Positions 41,970 to 52,361 of a stretch of DNA of 64,000 nucleotides are shown here, piece by piece. The stretch's first letter is position 1. Every line of letters starts with the position of its first letter. Below the pieces are notes generated by a model. The model had not been told where the DNA came from and made no database searches. It worked only from the letters and a program-made list of their open reading frames with translations. Both the position numbers and the translations under genes were made by a program. Origin of the DNA: FEN-1191 sp964528845 (GTDB taxonomy: Bacteria; Pseudomonadota; Gammaproteobacteria; Steroidobacterales; Steroidobacteraceae); NCBI GenBank assembly GCA_964528845.1, contig CAZGVE010000002.1, positions 1-64,000 on the forward strand, in the 5' to 3' direction.

Positions 41970-42656
41970 ATGAAGAGTATTCAGACCCGAGCAGTGCCCA
42001 CCGGGGCGGTCGTGACCCGACCCATCGAGACGATGGCAGGTTTGCCCATGGTCCCCGACGCCAGTGACTGGAGTCTCGTCCAGCGTGTCCAGCGCGGCGA
42101 GCGCAATGCATATGACCTGCTGGTGCTCAAGTACCAGCACAAGGTCGTCAAGCTCGTGATGCGCTACTTGCGCGATCCGGCCGAAGCCGAGGATGTCGCT
42201 CAAGAGGCGTTCATCAAGGCCTACCGGGCGCTGCCGCAGTTCCGCGGCGACAGCGCGTTCTACACCTGGCTCTACCGGATCGCGATCAACACTGCCAAGA
42301 ACGCGCTCGCCGCCCGTGATCGCAGCCCGGTCAGCTATGAGCTGGACCTGCAGGGCAGTGATGATTCGCCGGACCTGGTCAGTCGGCTGAAGGATCCGGA
42401 GACCCCCGAGGGCCTGGCGCTGACCGAGGAAATTCGCAATACGGTCAACAGCGCGATCGAGGCCCTGCCTGAAGATCTGCGCACCGCGATCGTGCTGCGC
42501 GAGCTCGAAGGCCTGAGCTATGAGGAGATCGCGGCGACCATGGATTGCCCCGTCGGCACGGTGCGCTCGCGCATTTTTCGTGCCCGCGAGGCCATCGACC
42601 GTCGCCTGCGGGTGGTATTTGACGGCGGATTGGGGCGGACGGAGGAGCTGGTGTGA
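41970..42656 (+). CDS. rpoE: Sigma-E envelope-stress sigma factor
   Basis: A 228-residue ECF sigma factor. Region 2 is VQRVQRGERNAYDLLVLKYQ through RDPAEAEDVAQEAFIKAYRA and FRGDSAFYTWLYRIA. Region 4 is LPEDLRTAIVLRELEGLSYE with a helix-turn-helix DCPVGTVRSRIFRAR. Comparison with E. coli RpoE suggests the protein really starts at ATG 42048 (MVPDASDW), which also has an AGG ribosome-binding site. The longer start at 41970 is kept here as the outer limit. It is followed by its anti-sigma factors. Confidence 0.93.
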   Translation: MKSIQTRAVPTGAVVTRPIETMAGLPMVPDASDWSLVQRVQRGERNAYDLLVLKYQHKVVKLVMRYLRDPAEAEDVAQEAFIKAYRALPQFRGDSAFYTWLYRIAINTAKNALAARDRSPVSYELDLQGSDDSPDLVSRLKDPETPEGLALTEEIRNTVNSAIEALPEDLRTAIVLRELEGLSYEEIAATMDCPVGTVRSRIFRAREAIDRRLRVVFDGGLGRTEELV

Positions 42657-43357
42657 ACCAGGATCAGGTGGAAAGCCAACTTTCGGCGATGTTCGATGGC
42701 GAACTGCCGGTAGCGGAGTGTGAGCTGCTGTCGCGGCGTATCGATCGGGATGAGAACCTGCGCTCGCGCTGGTCGCGCTACGCGCTGATCGGTGCGGCGA
42801 TGCGCTCCGAGCCCGTAGCTGCCGCGCGCAGCGGCTTTGCGACGCGGGTCAGTGCGGCGCTGTCAGCGGAGGGCCGGCCGCGCGGCACGCGCCAGCGGCG
42901 GTTGTGGTGGAATTCCGCGCTGGCCGCGACCCTCGTGGCGGGGGTAGCCGGCCTGTCGATCGCGATGCTGCGCGATGACGCGAGCCGTTTCGGTGCGCGT
43001 GGCGTCGTGGCAGACGCGGTACCGGCTCCCGCACGGGCCGCGGACCGGGTAGCGGCCGCCGTTCCGGTCCGGGCGCCGGCGGTGTCAGTCAGCGGCGCAG
43101 GGCACGAGCCATGGAGCTATGTCACGCCCGTGGGCCTCGGCTCCGGCAACAACAGCGCACTGCGCACGCAGCTGGCCGACTACATGGTCGAGCACAGTGT
43201 CTACTCGACGCCGCTGATGCAACGCAATCTGCTGTCCTCCCTGGTCAGCGGCGAAGACGGATTGGGCAATGCATCGGACCCGCCGGGCACCGCCACCGCG
43301 GTGACCCGTGCGGAGCAGGTCGATGCTGCGGCCGCTGCCGGCGCGCGCGCGCGCTAG
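42653..43357 (+). CDS. rseA: Anti-sigma-E factor RseA
   Basis: A 234-residue single-pass inner-membrane anti-sigma factor. The N-terminal SQLSAMFDGELPVAECELL and RSRWSRYALIGAAMR form the sigma-binding RseA_N domain. The transmembrane helix is about residues 85-106 (LAATLVAGVAGLSIAML). The periplasmic half is low-complexity with a conserved-looking YMVEHSVYSTPLMQRNLLS, the RseB-binding-type segment. GTG start overlapping the rpoE stop by 4 nt. Confidence 0.9.
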   Translation: MNQDQVESQLSAMFDGELPVAECELLSRRIDRDENLRSRWSRYALIGAAMRSEPVAAARSGFATRVSAALSAEGRPRGTRQRRLWWNSALAATLVAGVAGLSIAMLRDDASRFGARGVVADAVPAPARAADRVAAAVPVRAPAVSVSGAGHEPWSYVTPVGLGSGNNSALRTQLADYMVEHSVYSTPLMQRNLLSSLVSGEDGLGNASDPPGTATAVTRAEQVDAAAAAGARAR

Positions 43358-43376
43358 CCGCCCCGTGGGGGGCGCG

Positions 43377-44519
43377 ATGGCCGGCGACGGCCGACCCGCG
43401 CTGCGCCTCGGCCGGGTCTCATGGCTCGGACTACTCACACTCAGCGCGGCGGTCGCGCTGGCCGACCAGCCGCGCGAATGGCTGGCGCGCGCCGATCAGG
43501 CCGTAGCCACCCGCAACTATCGCGGAATTTTCGTGCACGAGCATGCAGGGGAGAGCGAGACGCTGCGGGTCGTGCATCGGGCCGGCAGCAGCGGGGTCGC
43601 CGAGCGGCTCGTGTCGATGGACGGCTCGGGACGCGAGTTCATCCGCAAGGGCAGCCAGCTTTATATCTACCTGCCGGATCGGCGTACCGTGCTGGTCGAG
43701 CGCAACCCGGCGGCAGGCCTATGGTTGCGCGGCCTGCCGGCGCTCGACGACGCGGCGCGCAGCGCCTACGACATCCGCGAGCTCTCGCGTGCGCGTGTTT
43801 CCGGCCGCGATGCCCGGCTGATCTCGATCGCTCCGCTGGACGCGCTGCGCTACGGCTATCGGGTCTGGATCGATGAGGCTACGGCGCTGCCCCTCAAGAC
43901 GCAGCTGCGCGATGGGGACGGTACGGTGCTCGAGCAGATCGTGTTTACGGACCTGTCGCTGCCCGCGCACATCTCCGATACCGAACTCGAGCCGGGGATC
44001 GATGCGCGCGACTTCCGGTGGGTACAGCACGGCGCCGGCGGCAATGAGGGGGCCGGCATGGCGGCGTCGTGGCAGGCCGGCGCGCTGCCGCGCGGCTTTC
44101 GGATGACCGCTAGCGCGCGGCAGGTGCTGCCGCGCGGGCCGGTCGAACACCTGGTGTTCAGCGACGGGCTGGCCTCGGTGTCGGTCTTCATCGAGCACGC
44201 GCCGGCGCCGCGCGAGGCACCCGGCGTCGACGGCGCCGTGCGATTCGGGATTTCCTCGGCCTATTCGACCGCGGTCGAGGGCTACCGCGTCACCGCGGTC
44301 GGTGAAGTGCCTCCTGACACCGTGCGCACGATCGCGCTGTCGATCCGCACCGCGACGCCCGCGGCGGGCTTCGGGGAAGCGCTCGGGGACGCCTACCGTG
44401 CGCCGCCCACGGAGGACATGCAGGCCGCGCCGCCCCCGGGACCGCTCCCCGGCGCCGGCCGCAGTGCTTTCGGGGATGCTCCGGCAGGCTGGGTGCCGCA
44501 GTCCGGCGGCCGGCATTGA
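43377..44519 (+). CDS. rseB: RseB/MucB sigma-E regulator
   Basis: A 380-residue periplasmic regulator. The signal peptide (about residues 12-30) ends in AVALADQ. WLARADQAVATRNYRGIFV and RLVSMDGSGREFIRKG are typical of the N-terminal lipid-binding domain, and LPRGFRMTASARQVLP begins the small C-terminal domain. It shields RseA from DegS-type cleavage. ATG 43377 has a G-rich ribosome-binding site 5 nt upstream; the frame stays open to 43308 in the rseA tail. A Pro-rich C-terminus is extra. Confidence 0.88.
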   Translation: MAGDGRPALRLGRVSWLGLLTLSAAVALADQPREWLARADQAVATRNYRGIFVHEHAGESETLRVVHRAGSSGVAERLVSMDGSGREFIRKGSQLYIYLPDRRTVLVERNPAAGLWLRGLPALDDAARSAYDIRELSRARVSGRDARLISIAPLDALRYGYRVWIDEATALPLKTQLRDGDGTVLEQIVFTDLSLPAHISDTELEPGIDARDFRWVQHGAGGNEGAGMAASWQAGALPRGFRMTASARQVLPRGPVEHLVFSDGLASVSVFIEHAPAPREAPGVDGAVRFGISSAYSTAVEGYRVTAVGEVPPDTVRTIALSIRTATPAAGFGEALGDAYRAPPTEDMQAAPPPGPLPGAGRSAFGDAPAGWVPQSGGRH

Positions 44520-44773
44520 GCGGCGCGCAACCGGCGCCGCTGCGACTGCTCACCCGCGCCGACTGCAGCCTGTGCGAGACGATGCGCTCGGAGCTGGCGC
44601 GGCTCGCGGCCCGCACGCCCTTGCCGCCGGTCGAAGTCCTCGACGTGGACACCGATCCCGAGCTGGCGCGGCGCTACGGCCTGAAGATCCCGGTGCTGCT
44701 CTGGGGGACGAGCCTGGTCTGCCACCACCGGTTGGACGAATCGGAGCTGCTGCGGCTGCTCCGGCGGGCTTGA
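44516..44773 (+). CDS. Small glutaredoxin-like thioredoxin-fold protein
   Basis: An 85-residue DUF836-type protein with a redox CSLC motif at residues 17-20, followed by the cis-Pro region KIPVLLW. It would be a cytoplasmic thiol-disulfide protein; the partner is unknown. The TTG start forms a TTGA overlap with the rseB stop, making it the last gene of the sigma-E operon. Confidence 0.8.
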   Translation: MSGAQPAPLRLLTRADCSLCETMRSELARLAARTPLPPVEVLDVDTDPELARRYGLKIPVLLWGTSLVCHHRLDESELLRLLRRA

Positions 44774-44789
44774 GCCCGGCCCTTGCGGC

Positions 44790-44795
44790 TATAAT
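44790..44795 (+). promoter_or_regulatory. -10 element upstream of lepA
   Basis: A perfect TATAAT, about 40 nt before the lepA start. The best -35-like hexamer (TTGAGC, 44770-44775) is only 14 bp upstream, so the pair is suboptimal. Confidence 0.4.
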
Positions 44796-44812
44796 CCGCG
44801 CGCCCTGCAGCT

Positions 44813-44830
44813 TGGGGGCGCCGCCCCCCA
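44813..44830 (+). promoter_or_regulatory. Leader hairpin before lepA
   Basis: TGGGGG (44813-44818) pairs perfectly with CCCCCA (44825-44830) around a 6-nt loop, four bases before the lepA ATG. The only G-rich stretch that could act as a ribosome-binding site lies in the stem, so the hairpin may control lepA initiation. Confidence 0.4.
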
Positions 44831-44834
44831 CCTG

Positions 44835-46624
<1,790 letters not shown>

Positions 46625-46628
<4 letters not shown>

Positions 46629-47701
46629 CGCAGCTCATCGCTCTGCTGGCGTGGGCGGCACTGCCCGTCACGCTGGTCGCGGTCATCGACGACTGGTTCC
46701 TGCGTCCGCGTCGCCGCATCGCGCAGCCCGATGGCCGCGACCCGGCGGTGCTCGCGGCGCTCTATTTCGTGCTGCCGGTGCTGCTGCTGGCCGGTGTGCT
46801 GCGCCTGCTGGGCTCCGAGCGGCTGGACTTCAGCCTCGTGCTGGTGATCGTGGTCATTGCCTCGGGCAGCATATGGCTGCTCGATCATCTGCTGTTCGCG
46901 CCGCGACGCCTGCAGGCCGCGAAGCTTGCGGGCCGCGACGCGGCAGGCATCGCACTGCCGGTGACCGTGGATTACGCGCGCAGCTTCTTTCCGGTCGCCG
47001 TGATCGTGCTGGTGGTGCGCTCGCTGATCTTCGAGCCATTCCGCATACCCTCGGATTCGATGATGCCCACCCTGCTCGATGGCGACTTCATCGTCGTGAA
47101 CAAGTTCGCCTACGGCCTGCGCCTGCCCGTGCTCGAGCAGAAGTTCGTGTCCGTCGGCGAGCCGCAGCGCGGCGATGTCGTGGTGTTCCACTATCCGCCC
47201 GATCCGGCGGTGAACTTCATCAAGCGCGTAGTAGGGCTGCCCGGCGACCGGGTGCGCATCGAGTCCGATCAGCTGATCATCAACGGTCAGCCCGTGCCAT
47301 TGCAGTCCAGTGGCCGCTACGATGATGGCTGCTACCACAACATGCGACTGTCGACCGAGGTGCTCGGCCTTCACACCCACCAGACCCTCTCGTGTCTGAC
47401 CCCAGATGAACTTGGCGCACCGCCCGGGCCGACCTGCCCGCGCCGGCTGGACCACAATTACCAATGCACCGAACCGGACCCGATGACCGAGCACGATCAC
47501 AGCGATTCGACCGAGATGCTCGTGCCCGCCGGCAGCTATCTGATGATCGGCGACAATCGCGACAACAGCCTGGACGGCCGCTATTGGGGCTTCGTGCCGG
47601 AGGACCACCTGGTCGGCAAGGCCACGCGAATCTGGTTCAATTGGGACCTGCAGCGCTCCGGCGGCCCGATCTGGAGCCGCATAGGCCGCCGCATCGAGTG
47701 A
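46625..47701 (+). CDS. lepB: Signal peptidase I
   Basis: A 358-residue inner-membrane protease that removes Sec and Tat signal peptides. Two or three N-terminal transmembrane helices (about 5-22, 42-60, 68-86) precede the catalytic Ser S145 in IPSDSMMPTL and Lys K200 in NFIKRVVGLPGD. The C-terminal GDNRDNSLDGRYWG box is intact. It is longer than E. coli LepB through extra hydrophobic N-terminal sequence and an inserted Cys-containing loop (about residues 225-290). GTG start. Confidence 0.95.
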
Positions 47702-47771
47702 GCGCCGGCAGCGCAGTGCGCGCGGCAGGGGATGCAACTTTGACTCTTGCACGACATGGGAGTGCCCGACC

Positions 47772-48143
47772 ATGCGCCATTCACAGCGCGGAGTGACTCT
47801 GATCGGCTGGCTGATCCTGTTCGTGCCGCTCGGGATCGTCGGCTATTCCGGCATCCGGCTCGCGCCGGTCTACCTGAACTACCTGCGCCTCTCGCAGTCG
47901 CTCGCACAGACCGCCCAGGAATTCAAGAACGAGGACGCCGGCCCTGGGGGAGCGCAATCGTTCCGCACGGCGCTGGACAAGCGCTTCGAGATCGAGGGCA
48001 TTGATCATCCGACCGTCAAGGAGATCGACGTGCACCGCGACGGCGACCACTGGGTCGCGATCGCCGACTACGAGGATCAGGCGCCGCTGTTCGCCAATAT
48101 CTCGATCCTGGTGCTGTTCCACAAAGAGGTCGTAATGCGGTGA
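47772..48143 (+). CDS. DUF4845 membrane protein
   Basis: A 123-residue protein with an N-terminal pilin-like start (RGVTLIGWLILFVPLGIVGYSG) and a soluble C-terminal domain. This family lies between lepB and rnc in many Gammaproteobacteria; no function is established. The N-terminus resembles a type IV pilin helix but has no clear prepilin processing site. It starts 70 nt after lepB and overlaps rnc by 4 nt. Confidence 0.88.
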   Translation: MRHSQRGVTLIGWLILFVPLGIVGYSGIRLAPVYLNYLRLSQSLAQTAQEFKNEDAGPGGAQSFRTALDKRFEIEGIDHPTVKEIDVHRDGDHWVAIADYEDQAPLFANISILVLFHKEVVMR

Positions 48144-48829
48144 GCCGGACTGCGCGGCTGCGCGCCTGGCTGCTGGAGGCGCTCGCGTACACGCCGGTCG
48201 ACCTGGCGCTGTTCGAAACGGCGCTGACGCATCGCAGCGCGGGCGGCAGCAACAATGAGCGGCTGGAATTCCTGGGCGACGCGGTGCTGAACCTGCTGGT
48301 CGCCGAGCACTTGTACACGCACTATGCTGACGCTGACGAGGGGGCGCTCAGCCGGATGCGCTCGCGGGTGGTCAGTGGTGAATCCCTCGCTTGTCGCGCC
48401 GCGCAGCTCGGCCTCGGCGAACTGCTGCACCTGGGACCCGGCGAACTCAAGACCGGCGGATTTCGCCGCGAGTCGATCCTGGCCGACGCGCTCGAGGGGC
48501 TGATCGGGGCGCTCTACCTCGAGGGGGGGCTGGATCAGGCGCGCGCCGGCGTGCTGCGCGTGCTTGCCGCGCAGCTGGCCGCCGCCGGCACGCTCGAGGA
48601 GCTCAAGGACCCGAAGACCCGCCTGCAGGAGCTGCTGCAGGCACAGGGACTGCCTTTGCCGCGCTATAGTGTCCAGAGCATCGAGGGCGAATTGCACGCA
48701 CAGGTATTCCGCGTCAGTTGTGAAGTCGAGCCGATGGCGGCGCGCGCCGAGGCGTCGGGTTCGAGCCGGCGGCGGGCCGAGCAGGCGGCGGCGGCGCTGG
48801 TGCTGGAGCAGATCCAGAGCCACCCATGA
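48140..48829 (+). CDS. rnc: Ribonuclease III
   Basis: A 229-residue double-strand-specific endoribonuclease for rRNA and mRNA processing. The signature NNERLEFLGDAVLN has the catalytic acidic residues, and ADALEGLIGALYLEGG carries the second set. A double-stranded-RNA-binding domain occupies about residues 155-225 (DPKTRLQELLQ onward). GTG start overlapping DUF4845, and an ATGA overlap with era. Confidence 0.97.
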   Translation: MSRTARLRAWLLEALAYTPVDLALFETALTHRSAGGSNNERLEFLGDAVLNLLVAEHLYTHYADADEGALSRMRSRVVSGESLACRAAQLGLGELLHLGPGELKTGGFRRESILADALEGLIGALYLEGGLDQARAGVLRVLAAQLAAAGTLEELKDPKTRLQELLQAQGLPLPRYSVQSIEGELHAQVFRVSCEVEPMAARAEASGSSRRRAEQAAAALVLEQIQSHP

Positions 48830-49716
48830 GTGACAGTCGCAGCGGCTTCGTAGCGCTCGCCGGCCGACCCAACGTCGGCAAATCGACGCTGCTCAATAGT
48901 CTGGTCGGTCAGAAGCTCAGCATCGTGACCCCGAAGCCGCAGACCACGCGCCACCGGCTGGTCGGCCTGGCGCAGTGGCCTGAGGGCCAGGTCGCCTTCA
49001 TCGATACCCCCGGCCTGCACCTGGGGCCGCGGCGGGCACTGAACCGGGCGATGAACCGCACCGCGGCAGCCGCACTGGCCGACGCTGATCTGGTGCTGTT
49101 CGTGGTGCAGTCGCTGCAGTGGACGGACGAGGACGAGCTTGCGCTCGCGCGCATCCGCGAGGCCCGCCGGCCGGTCGTCGCAGTCATCAACAAGATCGAC
49201 CGTACGCGGCCGCGCGAGCGGCTGCTGCCCTATCTGCAGGAACTCGCCGCGCGGCACGAATTCCGCGAGCTCGTTCCGGTATCGGCGCTCAAGGGGCAGA
49301 ACCTCGAGGATCTGCGGCGCGTCGTGATCGCGGGCCTGCCGGTAGCTCCGCCGATGTACCCGGCCGACCAGCTCACGGACCGTAGCGTCAATTTCCGCAT
49401 CGCCGAGAGCATTCGCGAGAAGCTCACGCTCGAGCTGGTCGAAGAGCTGCCCTACGGCATCGCGGTCGAGGTCGAGCAGGTCGAGGTCCGGGAGGACGGA
49501 CGCAAGGGGGTCTCGGCGGTGATCTGGGTGGATCGCTCCGGGCACAAGCCCATCGTGATCGGTGCCGACGGCTCGCGTCTCAAGCGCGTCGGGCGCGCCG
49601 CCCGTGTGGAGCTCAACCGCCTGCTTGGTGAGCAGCTGCACCTCACGCTGTGGGTGAAGGTGCGCGAGGACTGGGCCGACGATGCGCGCGCACTGCGCCA
49701 CCTGGGGCTGGAATGA
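48826..49716 (+). CDS. era: GTPase Era
   Basis: A 296-residue GTPase that binds 16S rRNA and checks 30S maturation. G1 is GRPNVGKSTLLN, G3 is DTPGLHLGP and G4 is NKIDRT. The C-terminal KH domain includes IGADGSRLKRVGRAAR and ends with WADDARALRHLG. Full length. It lies in the rnc-era-recO string with 4-bp overlaps on both sides. Confidence 0.97.
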   Translation: MSDSRSGFVALAGRPNVGKSTLLNSLVGQKLSIVTPKPQTTRHRLVGLAQWPEGQVAFIDTPGLHLGPRRALNRAMNRTAAAALADADLVLFVVQSLQWTDEDELALARIREARRPVVAVINKIDRTRPRERLLPYLQELAARHEFRELVPVSALKGQNLEDLRRVVIAGLPVAPPMYPADQLTDRSVNFRIAESIREKLTLELVEELPYGIAVEVEQVEVREDGRKGVSAVIWVDRSGHKPIVIGADGSRLKRVGRAARVELNRLLGEQLHLTLWVKVREDWADDARALRHLGLE

Positions 49717-50465
49717 ACCGATCTGCAACGCGTGTGCAGCTCGCGCGCGGCTACGTGCTGCATCGCTATCCGTTCCGCGACAGCAGCCTGATCCTGGAGG
49801 TATTCGCGCGCGATTATGGGCGCATCAGCCTGTTTGCCCGGGCGGTGCGCGGGCCGCGCACGCGCGGCGCTTTGCTCGAGCCCTTCGACGCGCTGCTGCT
49901 GTCGTGGAGCGGCCGCGGCGAGGCCCCGGCCCTTACTGGTGCGGAATACGCGGCCGCGCCGGCACCACTGCCGGCGGCGCGTCTGATGAGCGGGTTCTAC
50001 CTGAATGAACTGTTGCTGCGTCTCACCACACGCAACGACTCGCAGCCCGAGCTGTTCGACACCTACGAGCAGGCGCTCACGGGGCTGCGCGCCGGGCAGG
50101 ACTGCGAGGCGGCGCTGCGGCGCTTTGAGGTGCGGCTGCTGGCGCTGATTGGCTACGGCCTGAATCTCAGCACCGAGGCGGACACCGGGCGTCCGGTGCG
50201 CGATGAAGCGAGCTACCACTTCCAGCCGGGCGTCCACGGCGTGGTCCTTGCCGGGCAGGACGGACCGGACCGCGCCGCTCCGATCGCAGGCGAGGTGCTG
50301 CGCCGGCTCGCCGTTGGGGTGGGGTTCGAGGACGCCGCCCAGGCCCGCCAGGCGCGCGCGCTGATGCGCGCCGCGCTCGATCACTGCCTCGAGGGCCGCG
50401 CACTGCGCACGCGCACGGTGGCGCGGGCCATCAGCGGCTTTCCGCGTCGGGAGGGACGGGTCTGA
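49713..50465 (+). CDS. recO: DNA repair protein RecO
   Basis: A 250-residue recombination mediator loading RecA at gaps with RecR. The N-terminal OB fold shows RGYVLHRYPFRDSSLILEVF and YGRISLFARAVRGPR. The helical C-terminal half has FYLNELLLRLTTRNDSQPELF. No zinc-finger Cys set is present, as in E. coli. ATG 49713 overlaps era; the stop overlaps pdxJ by 1 nt. Confidence 0.94.
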   Translation: MNRSATRVQLARGYVLHRYPFRDSSLILEVFARDYGRISLFARAVRGPRTRGALLEPFDALLLSWSGRGEAPALTGAEYAAAPAPLPAARLMSGFYLNELLLRLTTRNDSQPELFDTYEQALTGLRAGQDCEAALRRFEVRLLALIGYGLNLSTEADTGRPVRDEASYHFQPGVHGVVLAGQDGPDRAAPIAGEVLRRLAVGVGFEDAAQARQARALMRAALDHCLEGRALRTRTVARAISGFPRREGRV

Positions 50466-51196
50466 TGCACCGTAACATCGCGCTGGGAGTCAACATCGAC
50501 CACGTAGCGACGCTGCGCGAGCAGCGCCACACGCGCTATCCCGAACCGCTGCAGGCCGCGCTGCTGGCCGAGCAGGCTGGTGCCGACAACATCACACTGC
50601 ACCTGCGCGAGGACCGGCGCCACATCCAGGAGCGTGACGTACAGCTGCTCGCCGGCGCGCTCGCTACGCGCATGAACCTGGAGATGGCCGCCACCGCTCC
50701 GATGGTCGAGTTCGCGATCCGTGTACGGCCGGCCGACTGCTGCCTGGTGCCCGAACGGCGGGCCGAGCTGACCACCGAGGGCGGCCTCGACGTGATCGCC
50801 GGCGGTGAAGCACTGCGCCTGCGCTGCCGCCAGCTCGGGGAGGCCGGCATACGGGTGGCGCTGTTCATCGATGCCGACATCGCCCAGATCGATGCGGCGC
50901 GACAGGCGGGCGTGCCGGTGGTGGAGCTGCACACCGGGCTGTATGCCGAGAGCGAGGGGCAGCACCGTGCGCGCGAGCTCGATCGGCTGCGGTTGGCGGC
51001 GCGGCACGCTGCGGCGCTGGGGCTCGAGGTGCATGCCGGCCATGGGCTGCACTACCACAATGTACTGCCAGTCGCGGCCCTGGCCGAGATCGTCGAGCTC
51101 AATATCGGCCACTCCATCATCGCGCGCGCGCTGTTCGACGGACTCGCACCAGCGGTCGCCGCGATGAAGGCACTGATGCTCTCGGCGCGCGCGTGA
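50465..51196 (+). CDS. pdxJ: Pyridoxine 5'-phosphate synthase
   Basis: A 243-residue TIM-barrel enzyme joining 1-deoxyxylulose 5-phosphate and aminoacetone phosphate to form vitamin B6. GVNIDHVATLREQR, HLREDRRHI, CLVPERR and EVHAGHGLHYHN are all characteristic, including catalytic Glu and His residues. It follows recO with a TGATG overlap and overlaps acpS by 4 nt. Confidence 0.97.
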   Translation: MHRNIALGVNIDHVATLREQRHTRYPEPLQAALLAEQAGADNITLHLREDRRHIQERDVQLLAGALATRMNLEMAATAPMVEFAIRVRPADCCLVPERRAELTTEGGLDVIAGGEALRLRCRQLGEAGIRVALFIDADIAQIDAARQAGVPVVELHTGLYAESEGQHRARELDRLRLAARHAAALGLEVHAGHGLHYHNVLPVAALAEIVELNIGHSIIARALFDGLAPAVAAMKALMLSARA

Positions 51197-51591
51197 TCTT
51201 CGGAATCGGCATCGACGTGCTGCGTGCGCAGCGCATGCATGACTGCTACGCGCGGTTCGGTACCCATCTGGTCGAACGCCTGCTGCTGCCGGCGGAGCTG
51301 GCGCAGTTCGATCAGACCGCGCGGCGCGAGCGGTTCCTCGCGATGCGATTCGCCGCCAAGGAGGCGATCGTCAAGGCCATGGGTACCGGCTTTGCCCACG
51401 GCGTGTGGATCCGCGACATCGGCATTGTGCAGAACTCGTGGGGCAGACCCGAGGTGGTCTACTCCGAGCGCGGGGAGCGCGTACGCCGCGGACTCGGCAT
51501 CGGTGAGGGCCACGTGACGCTGACCGACGAGGACGGGCTGGTGGTCGCGGTGGCGGTGCTGCTGCGCAGCGCGCAGGCCGAGCCGGCATGA
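51193..51591 (+). CDS. acpS: Holo-ACP synthase
   Basis: A 132-residue phosphopantetheinyl transferase activating acyl carrier proteins. GIGIDVLRAQRM and RFAAKEAIVKAMGTGF are the two AcpS motifs carrying the metal-binding Asp and Glu. It could also serve the ACPs of the pigment locus, since no Sfp-type transferase is in the window. GTG start inside the pdxJ stop. Confidence 0.95.
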   Translation: MIFGIGIDVLRAQRMHDCYARFGTHLVERLLLPAELAQFDQTARRERFLAMRFAAKEAIVKAMGTGFAHGVWIRDIGIVQNSWGRPEVVYSERGERVRRGLGIGEGHVTLTDEDGLVVAVAVLLRSAQAEPA

Positions 51592-52358
51592 ATTGCCTCG
51601 TGTTCGACATTGAAACGGTGCCGGACGTCGAGTTCGGGCGGCGACGCTACGGACTGGCAGGGCTCGACGACGCCGCGGTCGCGAAGGCGATGTTCGCGCA
51701 GCAGCGCGCCGAAGGCGGCAGCGGGTTCCTGCCGATCATTCAGCATCGGGTGGTCGCGATTGCGTGCGTGCTGCGCTCGCGCGACCAGCTGCGGGTCTGG
51801 AGCCTCGGCGACCTCGAGTCCACCGAGGCCGAGCTGCTGAGCCGCTTCTTCGACGGGCTCGAGAAATACTCGCCCGAACTGGTGTCGTGGAACGGTTCGG
51901 GGTTCGATCTGCCGGTGCTGCACTACCGCTCGCTGCGGGCACTGGTGCAGGCGCCGCGCTACTGGGAGACCGGGGAGCACGATCAGGCATTCCGGTACAA
52001 CAATTACCTCAATCGCTACCACTGGCGGCACCTGGACCTGATGGACGTGCTGTCCGGTTTCCAGGGGCGTGCGCGCGCATCGCTGGATGACGTGGCGGGG
52101 CTGCTCGGTTTTCCGGGCAAGCTCGGGTTGTCGGGTGATCGGGTCTGGGGTGCCTACCTCGCCGGCGAGCTGGACAGCGTGCGACGCTACTGCGAGACCG
52201 ACGCGCTCAATACCTATCTGATCTACCTGCGCTTCCAGTTCCTGCGCGGCCGCTACGACCAGGACGGTCTGGCGGCGGAATTCGAGCGCTTGCGCGCGCT
52301 GCTGCGCAGCTCCGGCGAGCCGCATCATGCACAGTTCCTCAAGGCCTGGGGTGGCTGA
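51588..52358 (+). CDS. PolB-like 3'-5' exonuclease
   Basis: A 256-residue predicted exonuclease of the DnaQ-like DEDDy superfamily. VFDIETVPD (Exo I) holds the metal Asp/Glu, LVSWNGSGFDLPVL is Exo II, and RYCETDALNTYLIY gives the Exo III Tyr/Asp. No polymerase domain is attached. Its role is probably DNA repair; the overlaps place it in the acpS-rlmD string. Confidence 0.87.
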   Translation: MNCLVFDIETVPDVEFGRRRYGLAGLDDAAVAKAMFAQQRAEGGSGFLPIIQHRVVAIACVLRSRDQLRVWSLGDLESTEAELLSRFFDGLEKYSPELVSWNGSGFDLPVLHYRSLRALVQAPRYWETGEHDQAFRYNNYLNRYHWRHLDLMDVLSGFQGRARASLDDVAGLLGFPGKLGLSGDRVWGAYLAGELDSVRRYCETDALNTYLIYLRFQFLRGRYDQDGLAAEFERLRALLRSSGEPHHAQFLKAWGG

Positions 52359-52361
52359 GGC

